NCBI GenBank assembly: GCA_900074885.1
Contig: FJUW01000028.1
Coordinates: forward strand, 78,339-142,338
Source of the DNA: Rhynchosporium graminicola
Taxonomy: Eukaryota > Ascomycota > Leotiomycetes > Helotiales > Ploettnerulaceae
DNA: 64,000 nucleotides
Direction: 5' to 3'
Of this stretch, positions 37,081 to 50,167 are shown in pieces. A program made the translations under genes and the position numbers. Each line of letters begins with the position of its first letter. The first letter of the stretch is position 1. The notes under the pieces are model-generated. The model saw only the letters and a list, made by a program, of their open reading frames with translations. It searched no databases and was not told the DNA's origin.

Positions 37081-40000
37081 TTTTTCGAGTGTGTGATTAG
37101 GAATTCAACGTTCGGAATGTCATGAACTATGCAAGCCGATTGGGGACCGGGAGGCTGAGCGTATTCATATAACGATTCCGAGTGAAACTACACTTCAACT
37201 GTAGGTATACGTCTGGACGAGGTCCAGTATACGCAACCAATTCAGATATACCTCAGATGCAAGTTGTCCTACGAGAAGTCGGGTGCATGATATGATCTGA
37301 TCTATCCTGCTGTGGACTGGTTTTCTTCTACAGGCAAACGATGCGTGCGAATCCTTCTGGGGCCGAGGTCTGCCAAAGGGGCGGGGAGATGACAGACAAT
37401 TTGACTCTAGCAAGCGAATGCTTTTTAACAATGCGATTGTCTTACGTCGGTGGTGATCAGGTAATGTTTGTTTGAAGCACAAGCGATGAGGCTGTCGTCC
37501 GAAATTCGGTTCCACTCAGGAAGGCTCAGAAGATCCACAACTGAGCTTATGCCCGACAGTCTGAAACTTATGCGATCAGAGGAACTTCTAAGAATCAAGC
37601 AAGGTCGACCGGAAGAAGAGCTAGATAGGTCCAAGTTGTTGAAGGACCACCGCGCCGGGTTATATAGCAAGGGACGCAGAGGTCCGGAGTTGGCGTGCAG
37701 GTGAAATGGGCCATACAGACAGAGCTGCTAATTTACAGCATCCAGTGTGACCGAGTCTTTAGGAGGCGGCATTGGCTACCAGGTATGTGGAATCGAGATG
37801 TAATTGGGCTATACTGCCCCGAGGGTCACACTGGATTTGCTGGCAGTGGACGAGAGATGCTGTGCATGTGTTTACCGTGATGTGTTGCGGTGGTAGATAG
37901 ACGAAGTTGGTAGTAAGTGGGCAATCGACGATCTGGTCGAGCTCCTCGAGAAAGAGGAGACGAGACGAAGGGTCCGAGGAGTCGGAGAACTAATTTCCTT
38001 ATTTCAACTTGCTCGGGAGAGGGGCGAGGAACAGACACCATCGGGAGTTGGTAGGTAGATCCACAGCAATAGGACGACGATCTTTTTAGTTACCTATGGA
38101 GTAGATGGGCTTAGGGTTCCGCGGACCACGAGCCTGATTAAATCGATAAGTACAGATAATTGATAGGAAGATACTGACTCGAGAGATGTCGTTATCAACG
38201 AGGGAAAGGAGGATATATCAGAGGAAGTTACACTGAGAACGAATGAAGTGGAGGTGGAGGTGAAAGTGAATTACAGTAGATAAAGACAAGGACAAGGACA
38301 GGGACAAGGACAAGCGCTGGACGCGGGATGCGCAAGGATCCGCGAAGTCCAGGTCCAGGCCCAGGGTTGAAGAAAATATGCTCTGGCTCGGGTCGGCCAG
38401 CGTGAGACACTGCTGGGTATTTCCGTACCTATAAGCTGGGTAGGTTGGGTAGGTTAATTCAATCAAGTCACTACCTTGAGGTATCTATCTACCTTACCTG
38501 GGTAGCTGTGTAGCACTTACTCGTAAGACTGACTGGTTCTGATCGTCAATACTGAAGCGCTCGAGGACGGCAACGAGGAAGCATATGGCTGCTACGAGTA
38601 TGGCCAGTCTATTGTGGCCGGACCAAGTGTAGGTACTTTCGAGCTGTGAACACGAGTGTGTTCAAGGTAGGAAGGAAGATGTGCTTCTGAATCTCTGATC
38701 TCGCTCTCTTATTCCTGTTATTACCCTACGGAGATACTCCGTTCTTCCCATTGTCTGGCTTTCTTTCCCCTGTTTCTTTGATCGTGAAACTTTCCTGCTG
38801 ACAGCAACTACGTCTAATCAACTGATTGATAGATTAATTGCATCATTGATGACAAGGACCCCTACAACTGTCCATCCAGCACGCCATTCAGATCTTCTCT
38901 CCTCCTTCCGCGGTGGCCACTTCTTGCAGATAGTTCTATACGAAGTAGTAGCAAGGCCAGTATTATCGTACATGCACGTCCCATCCTACTTGTACAAGTA
39001 TGCAAACAAGTGGCGATCGAGCCATTCAGATAACTCGGCCTTACAGGCATGATCCTTACTGCTGGCTACTACAACTTCCCAGCAACCGGGGAGAGCTGCT
39101 CTTGCCCGTCCGTCCGTCACTGCTAGAGTAAATTAGTACTACGGAAAACCCAACCAGGCCGGCCCAGTCATTGCTCTCGGTGCAGCCCGCTGACAGTCCC
39201 ACTACTACAGTACAAAGTAAAGTAAAATAGAGCAGGTCAGGGCTTCTGTGTCGGTTATATCCGCAATCGCTTTTCTTGTTTTTTTGGCCCTGTATCAGAG
39301 GTCTGCATCAAAAGGTCGGACTCATACCACAAGTGGGACATGTTTGGACCATCTTCTTTATCTTCGATTTTTGGGTCGGCATGCGCGGCCAAGACTAGAT
39401 AATCTGTCTTGGGCTGCCGGAGCGCATCTAAGCAGTGTACCTTTACCAAGGACCACCGACCGGCTCTTGTATACTACGGGTATACTCCGTTCGACTTCCA
39501 ATATTATGGCCATGCCAATGTCAATGGCTGTTGGGGATGAGAAAAATAGTATCATCACACGCGTCTATTCAGTCAAAGTTTGCAAGAGGCTGAAGCCAAT
39601 AGAAACACTCCATACAGACGACATTCGCATCCCGATCTTGAAATCTTCTTTCCTTCGCCTGTGGCGGCTATCTACTCTGTATATAAACTTGCTTTATGTG
39701 GTTGCAGCCAAATTTGAGGTTTATCGGTACACCTAAACCAACCCTACCCACTCCACGTTATATCCGACTTACCGGACTTTGCATCGTAGTAAAATCCCAT
39801 GCTCCCTTCCAAACCTCACAATGTAATGCCACAATGCTTCTGAATGGCTATAACACACGACGAGGATCGTTCATCGTAACACCACCAAGAATCCTTAGCC
39901 GCATTGCACAGCCAGTTCGTCCCTGTCGCCTTCGATCATCGTATCTGAATTGCGACCATTGGTGGGTGAGCTTTACAAAAGAAAAACGCCATCAATACCG

Positions 40001-43000
40001 GCCCGAGCTGCTTTGGGGACGATGCTCCATCGCCCGCTACTTTGGGACGAAAGCCGACGCGGGAGGAGCCTGTAGACGTTTTATTATTCCATCATCCATG
40101 TTTATATAGGTTTCCTTTTCCTCAAATGCCGCGATGGGAACCGACGAATTGGGAGTCTGACTTGCAATATGCAGATGATCGTCTCATCCTGCCTTGGATG
40201 TCCCCGAGATGAAGACAAGTCTCCATGGTCACCACATTTAACTTCCGAGGATCTAGCAGAAAGTCATTTTGGCTGAAGACATTGCAGCAATATATAGGAG
40301 ATTTACCAGAATAACCTAGCCAAATATACTTCTTTGTATGTACCACCGAAGTCACAACCCTACTTCCGCAACAAGTTGACACCTATATCAAGCAGCTCTT
40401 CAATAAAGCACACCGCAGGGTCGATGATCGGCTCTAGGGCCCTGTTCTGTCCAACTGCTGCTTGCATATCGTCTTTTGAACACTCCACGCACCGCGTTAT
40501 GCCGATACAGGGCCGTTGTTTGAAATCTTTGGAAAGATGATACCAGGCTACAACCTTGGGACTCCTGGATAGCCTGTATCCAGGCTTCTTGCTCCATATT
40601 TTGCGGAGCTTTGTGCCTGACGCATGGTGCTGACCGGTGCATTTCAAATATTCTGGCAGCTTTGACAGATGACAAGTCATAAAACTTGCCTTCAAGCGCA
40701 CGAGTTGGCGCCCCGACTTGACTTCTGAATGAGGAAGAAGTGTGCCCAACATCGCTTGATCGATATGCACCTCAGCTCGTCCTTTTGTTGGCTTACCTGG
40801 CTTACTTGAGTATTAGCGACCATGCTATGCAGCAATAGACCAACGAATTTCCGAGCTGAGATACCATGCCACGAGGCAAGCAAGCAAAATACCCGGCCTG
40901 CTGGAGAGCATCCCGCGTCACACTCTGCAGAAAACAGCCGACCGAGTTCCTGGACTTCAAAACATTCAGGGGTAGGTCGCTAGAATATTTCGGGAGTAAG
41001 CCTCGCCAATCAGCCCCTGTTATTGCGATTACAAGTGCTTCTCGAGTTCCTTGATTGGGAGGCACTGCGTTACAGCCCAGCATATGTCCATGTGGCCCGA
41101 TATCCTCTTTGGAAGGAGCAAGTGCAATTCTGATTCGCGGCGAAGAGTGGCCAAATGGCATGCCCAGGGCTTGGAGACAGAGCAGGTTCGGGTGTCGATC
41201 CGATATGAAGCTGGCGCAGATTATAGGTAACCGTCGATTAGGCACATCACAGTACCTCGTATGCTTACTCGCTTGTGGCGACAGCTGCCGGATCATCAGT
41301 ATCCCTGCTATCGACCAATACCTACTGATACCTATTGCGCGGCCGACGCTGGCTGATGCTCCATATGCCAAAGAACAAGGCTTCAAGTTGTGAGTGATGT
41401 ATGTATGCAAGCGACAGCGACATACACGTTGTGAGGCATCGATTGATTTCCATGGGGGCTGATGTAGTGGAAATTGAAACTGTTATCTGAAAAGCAGCCG
41501 CCAGTTTTTCAAGGTCGATTGTCCAAATCCAAGGCCCAAGCCAACGGCATCCGGCTTCAAACGCATTGACTGAGCTTCAGCTCTACTGCCGACCAATCCC
41601 ATTACTAAAATAAGGCTAATTGATAGGCTAACCAGGATAGTCTTGCAGACGACCAGCCCCGCTTTCCTTCCATTCTGATACATTTCTGTTCTGGATCAGG
41701 AAACTAATGATAGGCCTCCTCAACTAAGGAAACATCAATTCTTTCAATTGAATCCTCCGGGTGTGACGAGACATGATTTGCAACGCGTGGAAGGTTACAC
41801 TCGTCCAGACCGAGATATGCAAACATCAAACATGTATTGCGAGTACATGCAGTTGTAGCGGCATCGACAAACACAGATGGGTATTCTATATTGCCTAAGC
41901 TCCCTAGCAGGATAGACACATAGCATTAAAAGCGAGAAGCCAGCAGGCGTTGACAATCAGAGAAGTGAAGGCCATGTATTGAGATCCGCCATGGAGCAAA
42001 GTAACCTCCGAGAATTCTTCGAGGATCATCCTTGATGCTGTAAAGCTACGAACAAGCCTTATTCCGACCTCCAAGTCCACGTTTGCTTTCGACATGGCAA
42101 GTCTCACGATGGAGGATTTCTTCCGGGTCGAACAAATGCGACTTTCAGGTGGACAATCAGCCACAGTTTCACAGCAGGATGCTTAACCTCTGACCCGGCA
42201 GGTGGTGCTTGTGCCTCCACACTCGAGTTAATCTCTCGAACTTGAACCTGTTTTCCACCGCTACTGAGAAAATATTACCAAGGCGAGAGGCATCGGGATG
42301 ATTTCCCCCACGGCGGGAATGATCGGGCCGTCTATCGGGTTGGGGACGGATAGAATACAGTCGGTAAGAGTCCGAATTTATGTGTCTCTCCGGCGGCTTG
42401 GACATTACTTACCGATTGCTTTCGAAACCTCTGCGCTCATTTTCGAAAATGCACTTTGTATGCATGAAGCTCGATTGATGCACGAGTGTCGGTGGATGTT
42501 TCTATGCGACACAACGTGCTGATCAACGACACATTCAGTGCGACGGTGATGACAAACCTACCTCAATTCTCACTTGACCCCTTTCATCTCCGAATACGTT
42601 TACGAAGGAGCACTTCAACAACATGTGTGACTCGAGTCCGGCCTCTTGAGACGCTAAGTTCAAGCCACTGTATATCTAAAGAAAGGGGCTGTCGGCGAAA
42701 CAACAGTCACACCAATATCAGTGTTCGAAGTGGTCTGACTCTGTAGAGGCGTTTCGGGACAACTCACCACCTTCAAATAACAAGAAGCAAGCAAACGACA
42801 TCAGGCATACAGACGATGTCCGATTATCGCTCTCTCTACATCTCTTGGTCACACTGCACAGGGGTCATTTCTTATCGAACGAAATCCAGCGACAAATAGC
42901 AACGATCCTGCACATATAGAGTGAGCTTTGGATGTACGGATACCTGCTTGCCAGCCTTATTTCTACTGTGCAGCTACCGGTTTTCTACTGATGCTGTTGT

Positions 43001-45170
43001 GTTTTGCGAGTGGGTGGCGGCATAAAAATGCACAGCAGATGTGGAGACGGAATAGATGGGAATACTGGTAGTTTACAAATCGTGAGTACGACAGCGTTTT
43101 TCTGCGCCTTTCTATACAACATTTCCTCACGAGGACATTAGATGTGAGAAGTATTTGCTGCTGGGTACCAATCTGGGCCAACAATTTCTACATGCACTGC
43201 AAAAGGACCGAGTATATGGTTGATGGTAGTATCCATCCATGGACTTGGGATTGGAGCTTAGGTAATCCAACGTACACAGTTCCTGGTACACAATGATTAC
43301 TCTTCTATTGCAACCTTGAATATATCGTTCGTCTGAAAAGACACAATCTCGTCAGGTCCGTCTCGTCATCTGACCATACCACTGGGTTGCTGATTTGTGT
43401 CACAGTCCGTCACACAGCTCGTTGGGCTTCAACGACACTCGGATCTTGGGCCGCGATATATATGATCTGGCGGATAGCCTTATGAACCTATCGTAAACCG
43501 TCCTATTACACCCAGCTCGAGCAAATTGTCCCTTTTTCTGCAAGCAAGCAGCGAGGGAAGTCTCTCAGTCACGTGAAAACCAAGGCATTTCTTCCGGCTT
43601 GAAGTTGTCCTGAATCATCACGTACAGGTCTATACTATATCCCGAGTTATCCATGCTTAATTACATCTACCTGGCTACAGTCTGTTGTAGAGTTCCCAGC
43701 CCGAATTTCATGTCGAGTTAGCTCTTATGCATATCTGATTTTCTCAAAAGAAAACATCGATGTTCTTCTCCGAAAGCAGCTGATCATCCCAAAAAAGAAG
43801 TAAGGCTTTTACCTGAGAAGAGTCCTCTGGAGTCCTCTTGTATATAAGTCGCATATAATTTCAAATCTCAGATATCGGTGACAATCTTGTGCTTGCAACC
43901 CCACACCATTGCGCTTTTCATCAGCTGCAGCAAGTGGATCCTGCACTCACCACCTAACATATCCAAAAGTTACATCTGAAATCTACCAGCTATCTTTCCG
44001 CACATCCAAAACCGACCCGTTGCTCTTCGTAAAGGCTTCGGAAGCGCAATATTTGAAATCGAGATTTTAATAACTGTAAACACGGAGATGCATCAGAGAT
44101 TACATGTATTTATCTTGTAGAAATAGGGCATTGATTGACCTTATACTGTCAGCCCCTCGGTCGGGTTTGGATCTCCGATTCTCTGAGGCGCTCGTGATAA
44201 TTTGCAGTCAGGTAGGCAGCAGGCTCGGCTCCTCGGTTGATCAGTCCGTGTTACAAATAATAGCGAAAACTTATGAACTTTTCATAGCTCGATAGTACCT
44301 ACAGTATCGTACTTAGCTGTAGTTATCCAACGCATGGGAATCATTGCAAAAGCAGACTCCTTAGGCTCCTGTATGGTTCGAAGTGCTAGGGTTGAAGAAT
44401 CTGTGTAGAAGGAGATATATCACGAGCGGAATTTTTATTTCGTAAGTGCCGCATGTATTTGTGGGAGATAGAGGTAGGATACGATGGAGAGTATTACAAT
44501 GAGTTTCACTCTTCAGAGTTGAGCCGGCCTCCTTGATCGTGCTCTTGGTTGGTATTTGGACTTCGTCAAATTTAGCGTCTCAAGGTGAAGTATTGATGAT
44601 CAAAGATTTGTACACTGTTGGTATCCACGAGTTAGCGAGCAAGCATGATCTTGAGATGGCAAAATCGGATCTCCCAGACATTAAGATCTTTCAGGTCAAC
44701 CGCTTCGGGAAGCCTCTACTTTTCAGGATCATCTAACACCCTGACCCGCGATAACGCATAGCGAGCAATACGAGCCCACGAAAGATTGATTACCCATAAT
44801 TTGCATAAAATAAGTGTCCATCAAACACATCTAGAGCTTAAAATCATGGGCCTGCAGGTTGGTGTGACATAGCTTGATGACTTTCATCCGTCTTGGGATA
44901 GTTAAGCGAGTAAAATGTATGGTTAACTATGTGGTGCAGGATCGATGAGGATATAACGAGCTACTAAGATGCGTATTGCCAATCTTATCGCAAGAATAAT
45001 TTCCAATATTGAGGACTGGCAACTCCATATATAGCAAGTCTCCTATAAATAGTCTTCGCATCAACCGTCTACTCCTAGCTCACCGACGTTCCCCCCTCAA
45101 CTCACCAAAGCAAGAGCCAGCATAGATCGTGCAACTAGATCTCAAGATATCTCATTCATACTATCTCTTC
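37081..45170. other. Gene-poor stretch of 8 kb upstream of velC-like gene
   Basis: No gene recognised in 8 kb, although composition is normal and not RIP-like. The longest frame is 202 codons on the minus strand (40802-41410), with other minus frames at 40360-40770, 41704-41919 and 41904-42164. None resembles a known family and no splice pattern links them convincingly. The right half may contain decayed sequence. The left 1-2 kb could be an extended regulatory region of the developmental regulator next to it. Confidence 0.5.
38283..38316. repeat. GACAAG microsatellite-like repeat
   Basis: Imperfect hexamer tandem repeat of the form gacaaggacaaggacaggga, about six units. It lies in the non-coding region upstream of the velvet gene. 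Confidence 0.7.
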
Positions 45171-45174
45171 CCTA

Positions 45175-46480
45175 AGAATGCTCTGAGACAACCAACCCCA
45201 TTCGAAGTCTCCATTATTGAGTCTGAACTGGTAGACTTACGAATTCTTCTCCGATTTTCAAGGATCCCTGCGCCAACTTAAGAAACCTCACCAGAGGATG
45301 GCAAGTTCGGCATCACGCACAAGTGGCTTACAGATGCCAAAAGCCACTGGCTGGAGAAATTTGCCGGGTATGTGTCCCAACTTATCCTTCATAAATTATG
45401 CAATATTGTATACTGAACTGGTGAACAGACGAGCCTGCGATAACCACATGAACACCTTTCCGGATTTCAAGCTCCCAGTCTCAGATTACCTATCAATATT
45501 CGACATCCACTTTGTCGCACTATTTTCTGCACGCATCGACGCGATACCCATTCTCTTACTTACTGGATGGCCAGCAACTTTCCGCGAGTTTCTCCCACTG
45601 CTATGATTGATCAAATCACGACATACACCGGAAACATTGTCCTCTCACTTTATCGTCCACTCTCTGCCAGTATATGCATTTTAGTCACCTCCGCCTCTCG
45701 ATCAAGATTTTTGTATCGAGGACATCGCGCGGCTTATGAATTCCTTGATGCAAGCCCTGGGCTTCGGGGAAGGGTGTTTAGTGCAAGGTGGTGATATTGG
45801 AAGCAAAGTCGCGCGTGTAATTACCGTCGAGCAAGATTCTTACATCTCTGCACATCGTAAGTTGTTCTTCCTTGATCCACAGAATTACATCTCGGACAGC
45901 CAAATACTGAGATTTCAAAGTCAATTTTGGCATCATACCCGAGCCGGCAAACATCAACATAACCTCATACACGGCTCTCGACTCTCGAGAAGAGGGGGCT
46001 TCTTCGAGCTCAAGAGTTTGGCCGTGTGGGAAGCGCCTACGCCCTTGAGCACGCAACTCTCCCAGCCACGATCTCCTCCACCGTCTCGGTATCTCCACTC
46101 GCCCTACTGCCCTGGATAGCTGGGAAGATCCTGACATGGAGCGACGACAACACTACTCCATCGCTTAATGATATTCTCGAGTCAATAACGCTTTATTATC
46201 CCACCGATGCATTCCAGACGGCAATCTGACCGTAAAGACAGCTTTTCACCCCGGGAAACATCGGTACGCATGAGAATCCAAGATCGAGGATCAATAAACC
46301 GTTCGGCTTTAGTTGGTTTCCGAAGGAGATTGCGCCGGTTCCACGGGCTTAGGTGGAGGCTGCGGGCGACTTGTCTTGGGGGAGAGAACATAGCGAAGGA
46401 TGTCATTTCGCTGCTTTGGACAAGCTAGAGGTTTTGTCGGAGGATCTGCTAGATTTTGTGAACATGGTTTGGACTAAGAG
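45175..46480 (+). pseudogene. Broken epoxide hydrolase gene
   Basis: The frame starting near 45175 reads PTPFEVSIIESELVDLRILL, the N-terminal cap of microsomal-type epoxide hydrolases. An intact-looking intron follows (GTATGT near 45368 to AACAG near 45429). Then come FDIHFVALFSARIDAIPILLLTGWP and, in the same frame, QGGDIGSKVARV with the nucleophile Asp. Downstream pieces include VGSAYALEHATLPATIS and, in another frame, PFGFSWFPKEIAPVPRA. In-frame stops occur near 45283 (TAA), 45604 (TGA) and 45692 (TAG). Frames shift at about 45850-46000 and again after 46200. The oxyanion-hole motif HGWP is TGWP. The gene cannot make a normal enzyme. Stops include non-RIP types, so ordinary decay is likely. 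Confidence 0.85.
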
Positions 46481-47192
46481 AAGGCTGCTGATGATTCCGG
46501 CATGATGTCTTTCGGGGTAAAGGAGCTTGAATAATGGCACATAGGATGAAAAGGAAAATAAAATAACAATATACGCAGGAAGTTTCAGGGCCAATCAAGT
46601 CGTTACTTTTTTCTTTCCGGGGAGTAGCGTGTTGGAGAGTCCTGGAGAAATTTCTCGGATCTTTAGCTGACACTTCTACTAATTTAGGCAACATTATGAT
46701 GTCTGTAGTATTCTGTACCGTCTAAGAAAAGCGAGTTTTTTAAGTAGTAGAAACAAAATAGAATGGGTTATAAAAAAATATCATTCTTGCGTTAATACAT
46801 TTGTTAGCTTGTGGCACGACTAGCCAATGCGACATGGGCAGAATGCTAGTTTGGCCCAACAATGCTATAACAACTGGCATAATCAAAAATCCTCTTGCAT
46901 ATCTGGAAGTTACTAGTTACAAGATGTCCTATTGGTCAAAATTATCAGTGTTCCTCGAGACTCCACCAGATATATTCATCCGGAGCATTTTCATGAATCC
47001 CAATCAACATTCTTATTGGGTGTGTGCACGAAGCGTCTGAACATGGGCGAATGATTGCTTGAGGTTCTGATCTATCCCGGAGAAATACCTTCTATATATA
47101 GATGAATGCTGAGTGTAGTTATTCTTGACACGTGGTCTACCTTGTGACTTGGACCTGTCGTATGACTATGTTCAACAATTCTAGTCGCACAA
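46481..47192. other. Intergenic, no gene recognised
   Basis: About 700 bp between the epoxide hydrolase relic and the 3' end of the acyl-CoA synthetase gene. Only short frames without recognisable similarity occur here. Confidence 0.5.
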
Positions 47193-49313
47193 TCACAACT
47201 TCGCCTTACCACTCTCAATCGAGCCCCAGCTCATTGCATCTAGTGGCCTGTATGTCTGTCCGTCAAGCCAGTACAGCTTATCTTGATTATTGGGATCGGA
47301 AGCGATCCAAGATTTCTTGATGAGGTCTATCTTGGACTTTTTAAACGTAGCGTTCGCTTCAATTCTATTTCGTATCAGCAGTCTGCTCATTTGCGTTGTA
47401 TTTTATAATGTCTTTCTCCAACGTCGAGGTAAAGATTTTGGGGTAGATTGCACTAACTCTTGAGTGATGCGTATCAAACGCGGCATTGCGTATGGTGGGA
47501 GTCCGGTCTTCTTGAGACCCGCGTATAAGTTACTCATAAACATTGCATCAGCCCCCGAGTCAAGTGTAATGGCTGCTGCTCCAGCTTGCCCGTCATACCT
47601 ATGTTTATTAGTAGTGTTTGCCTGCTACAGGAATGGTGTGCCAGTGTCTCACCCTGCAAGCTTCACGCCATAGACGACGGCATCCAAAACACCATCAAGT
47701 TTGGCAATATGATCTCTCACTTCTCCCGCGCTCACGTTCTCTCCTTTCCACCTGAAAGTATCACCCATTCGATCATGGAACCTCACCCAGCCGCTGTCTT
47801 CTTGCACAACCAAATCCCCCATCTTTTGCCACAAATCTCCTTTCCGAAACACATTTGTCATGAGCTTTTCATTTGTTGCTGTGGGGTTGTTCAGGTACTC
47901 TGTGAGAAGTGCTCTGCTTTTCACCCTCCCAATCACCTCGCCAGCTTCTCCAATGTCTGCCCGGACACAGAAGCCAGTTTTTGGATCCCGATATGGTTGT
48001 TCGGTCTCCAGATCAACCTTGATGATCAAAGTATCTGTTTCCATGTATCGCCTCAAAGGACCGGCAAAGCCGAGCTTACCAGCTCCCCATGCACCAGAAT
48101 CTATATTGTCGAATTTAGCAAGTCCTTCGGTAGAGCGGTAGAATTCTCTGATTTCCGGGACACCGAATCGATCTTTAAACTTCTCCCAGATCTCGCCACG
48201 CAGACCATTACCAGTCGCTACGATACAGTTATGACCGCGATCATATGGACCAGGTGGTGAGTTCACAAGATACCGACATAGCTCTCCTACGTATGAAATC
48301 CTCGTCGCTTTGCTTTCTGTAACGTCTTTCCAGAATCTTGACGAGGAGAATTTCCTGGCTAGACAGATCGTGGATCCTGTTCCAATGCTATAACACAGAG
48401 CTGAGAAAAGTCCTGTTCCATGGAAGAGTGGCAAGGGCGAGTATATGCGCAAGGGAAAGTACTTCTTTGGGTTTCTCATATCTGGAGATGTGGGATTGGA
48501 AGTTACACACATCTGATGGTTTCGGATTCCACATGCCTTCGGTTTTCCAGTTGTACCCGAAGTATAGATTAAGCATGCCAAATCGGCAGGAGTGGCTTTT
48601 GCTGGGGGATTCACAACAGGTTGGACAGGTAAGTTTTCTGGTCCCAGATAAGTAATAGATTGATCAGTAACTACATCGTCGAACGATCCCAGGTTCAGAG
48701 TCCAATGTTGAGTTGACAGGGTCAGATACTGTGACAGATCGGGAGTTGAGATGATGGCTTTGGCATTAGCAACATCCAGACAATGCTTCAAGGTGGCATC
48801 TTTTGAGGTTAGCACGTATCACGGAATCTGCGAAAAGTCCTTACCTCGAAGACTGGTGTTGACCAAGCCAGCGACGGCACTCAATTTTGATAGCGCCAAG
48901 ATAGTAGTGATCATTTCGGGCGAATTCGTCGTGAATAAAGCGACGCAGTCATTTTTCCTAATGCCTTGATTCTCCAGATAAGCAGCCAATCTTACGACAT
49001 CTACACGACAATCAGTATAATTTCTATAAGTCGATTGTATGGAGGCTGCTGGATACTCACCCCTCTTCAATTCTCCATAGGTCCACGTCCGACCTTCGAA
49101 CCAGAGAGCCTCGATATTCGGGTCCACAGAGTCAAACATAGCATATATGGTACATGTGTCCCCCAATGCTTGGATTCTCTGACCAAGTCGCTGTCCCCAC
49201 TCACGATCATGGCGAAGGTTCTGTACATCAAGCCCAATCGATAGCTTCGCATTCAAATACGCACCAGCTGCCACAGCAGCGGCCGAAATGACTGCTCCAG
49301 TGCCCAAATCCAT
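47193..49313 (-). CDS. FAT1: Fat1-type very-long-chain acyl-CoA synthetase / fatty acid transport protein
   Basis: The model is complement(join(47193..47364, 47458..47598, 47653..48799, 48845..49000, 49061..49313)), 622 residues, with four introns of 45-93 bp and all phases consistent. A hydrophobic N-terminus (VISAAAVAAGAYLNAKL) may be a membrane segment. AMP-binding motif YTSGTTGKPKA lies at about residues 214-224. FYRSTEG, GDTFRWKGENVS and a C-terminal FKKSKIDLIKKSW block identify the FATP/Fat1 branch. The enzyme activates long or very long fatty acids to acyl-CoA with ATP, often coupled to uptake. The protein ends ESGKAKL; the last three residues, AKL, fit the PTS1 peroxisomal signal. It is transcribed away from the thiolase gene at 50168. 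The start is the first ATG upstream of conserved sequence; the frame is open further upstream without an ATG. Confidence 0.92.
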
Positions 49314-50167
49314 CGTCTTTCTTCCCCTCACGGACTCAAACTCAAATATGTTCAGTAGCAATGACGATCACGAAACGGAAGTCAGAATGTGATCAATTTC
49401 TTAGAAGTATTTCGATGACGGAAAACAGCTAGTTCGGACACGTCGGTACATTGGTCCTCGAGTGCGAAATATACTTTTTTCCGAGTTTCAGAGTTTGGAA
49501 GCTATTTGCCGTGTTATCGATTCCGTTTATCCGAACTACAGTGGAACTCCCCCATACGGCTCTTCCGTGTAGGACGTTTCCCCCACATGCATGCCCCTCG
49601 TACGGCTTGGCCTTCCCTGGTATTAATCCGAGACCATTAATACGACGCACCGAGGCACTCCTCACCACAACAAGCAAAGGGGGCGGCGACCATAACGGCA
49701 ACGACGATCTCACCAACAGGCTCATTTAAGCTCCTCATCGCAAGGGCTGTCATACTGTAACAGTATCGGACATCATGATATACTCGGAAGGCTAGAGACG
49801 GATACAAGGTCACATTAAGTTTTGGATTTGTTGCTTCGGAAGTTTCTCGATGAGTTTCTGTTGTCACGATTTTCAATTGTTCGGCTTTGATCAGCTTTAG
49901 ATGCGGGGTTGATTGACCCGTGGCCACATCTTTGTACTCCAGCATACATAGTGCGTCTGCATGGCGCTAGATAGCAGCCAAAGAAAAAGTCAATACGACG
50001 CCACGCCATACAGTTTCAGAAGTCGACGACTCACGGCAGTGATTACTGGGTGATTGTTTAGCCAGGCTCATATCTTGCTCTGCACGGTTGTATCTTTAAT
50101 TTTGAATCTCAATACACATTACCTTGAGCTTAGAACGTCTTTATTATTATTCAATTCAGACTTCATT
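49314..50167. promoter_or_regulatory. Shared divergent promoter region of fatty-acid genes
   Basis: These 854 bp separate the start codons of the acyl-CoA synthetase (-) and thiolase (+) genes, so they must contain both promoters. CCGAGG occurs at 49650-49655. This is the complement of CCTCGG, the core bound by the fatty-acid-responsive regulators FarA/FarB (Ctf1 family) in filamentous fungi. One copy of a hexamer in this length is expected by chance with a probability of roughly 0.3-0.4, so the site alone is weak evidence. Confidence 0.5.

Noticed and set aside
40802..41410. 202-codon minus-strand frame in the 8-kb gene-poor stretch
   Set aside because: Composition and motifs fit no family and shorter plus-strand frames overlap it; left as unsupported.
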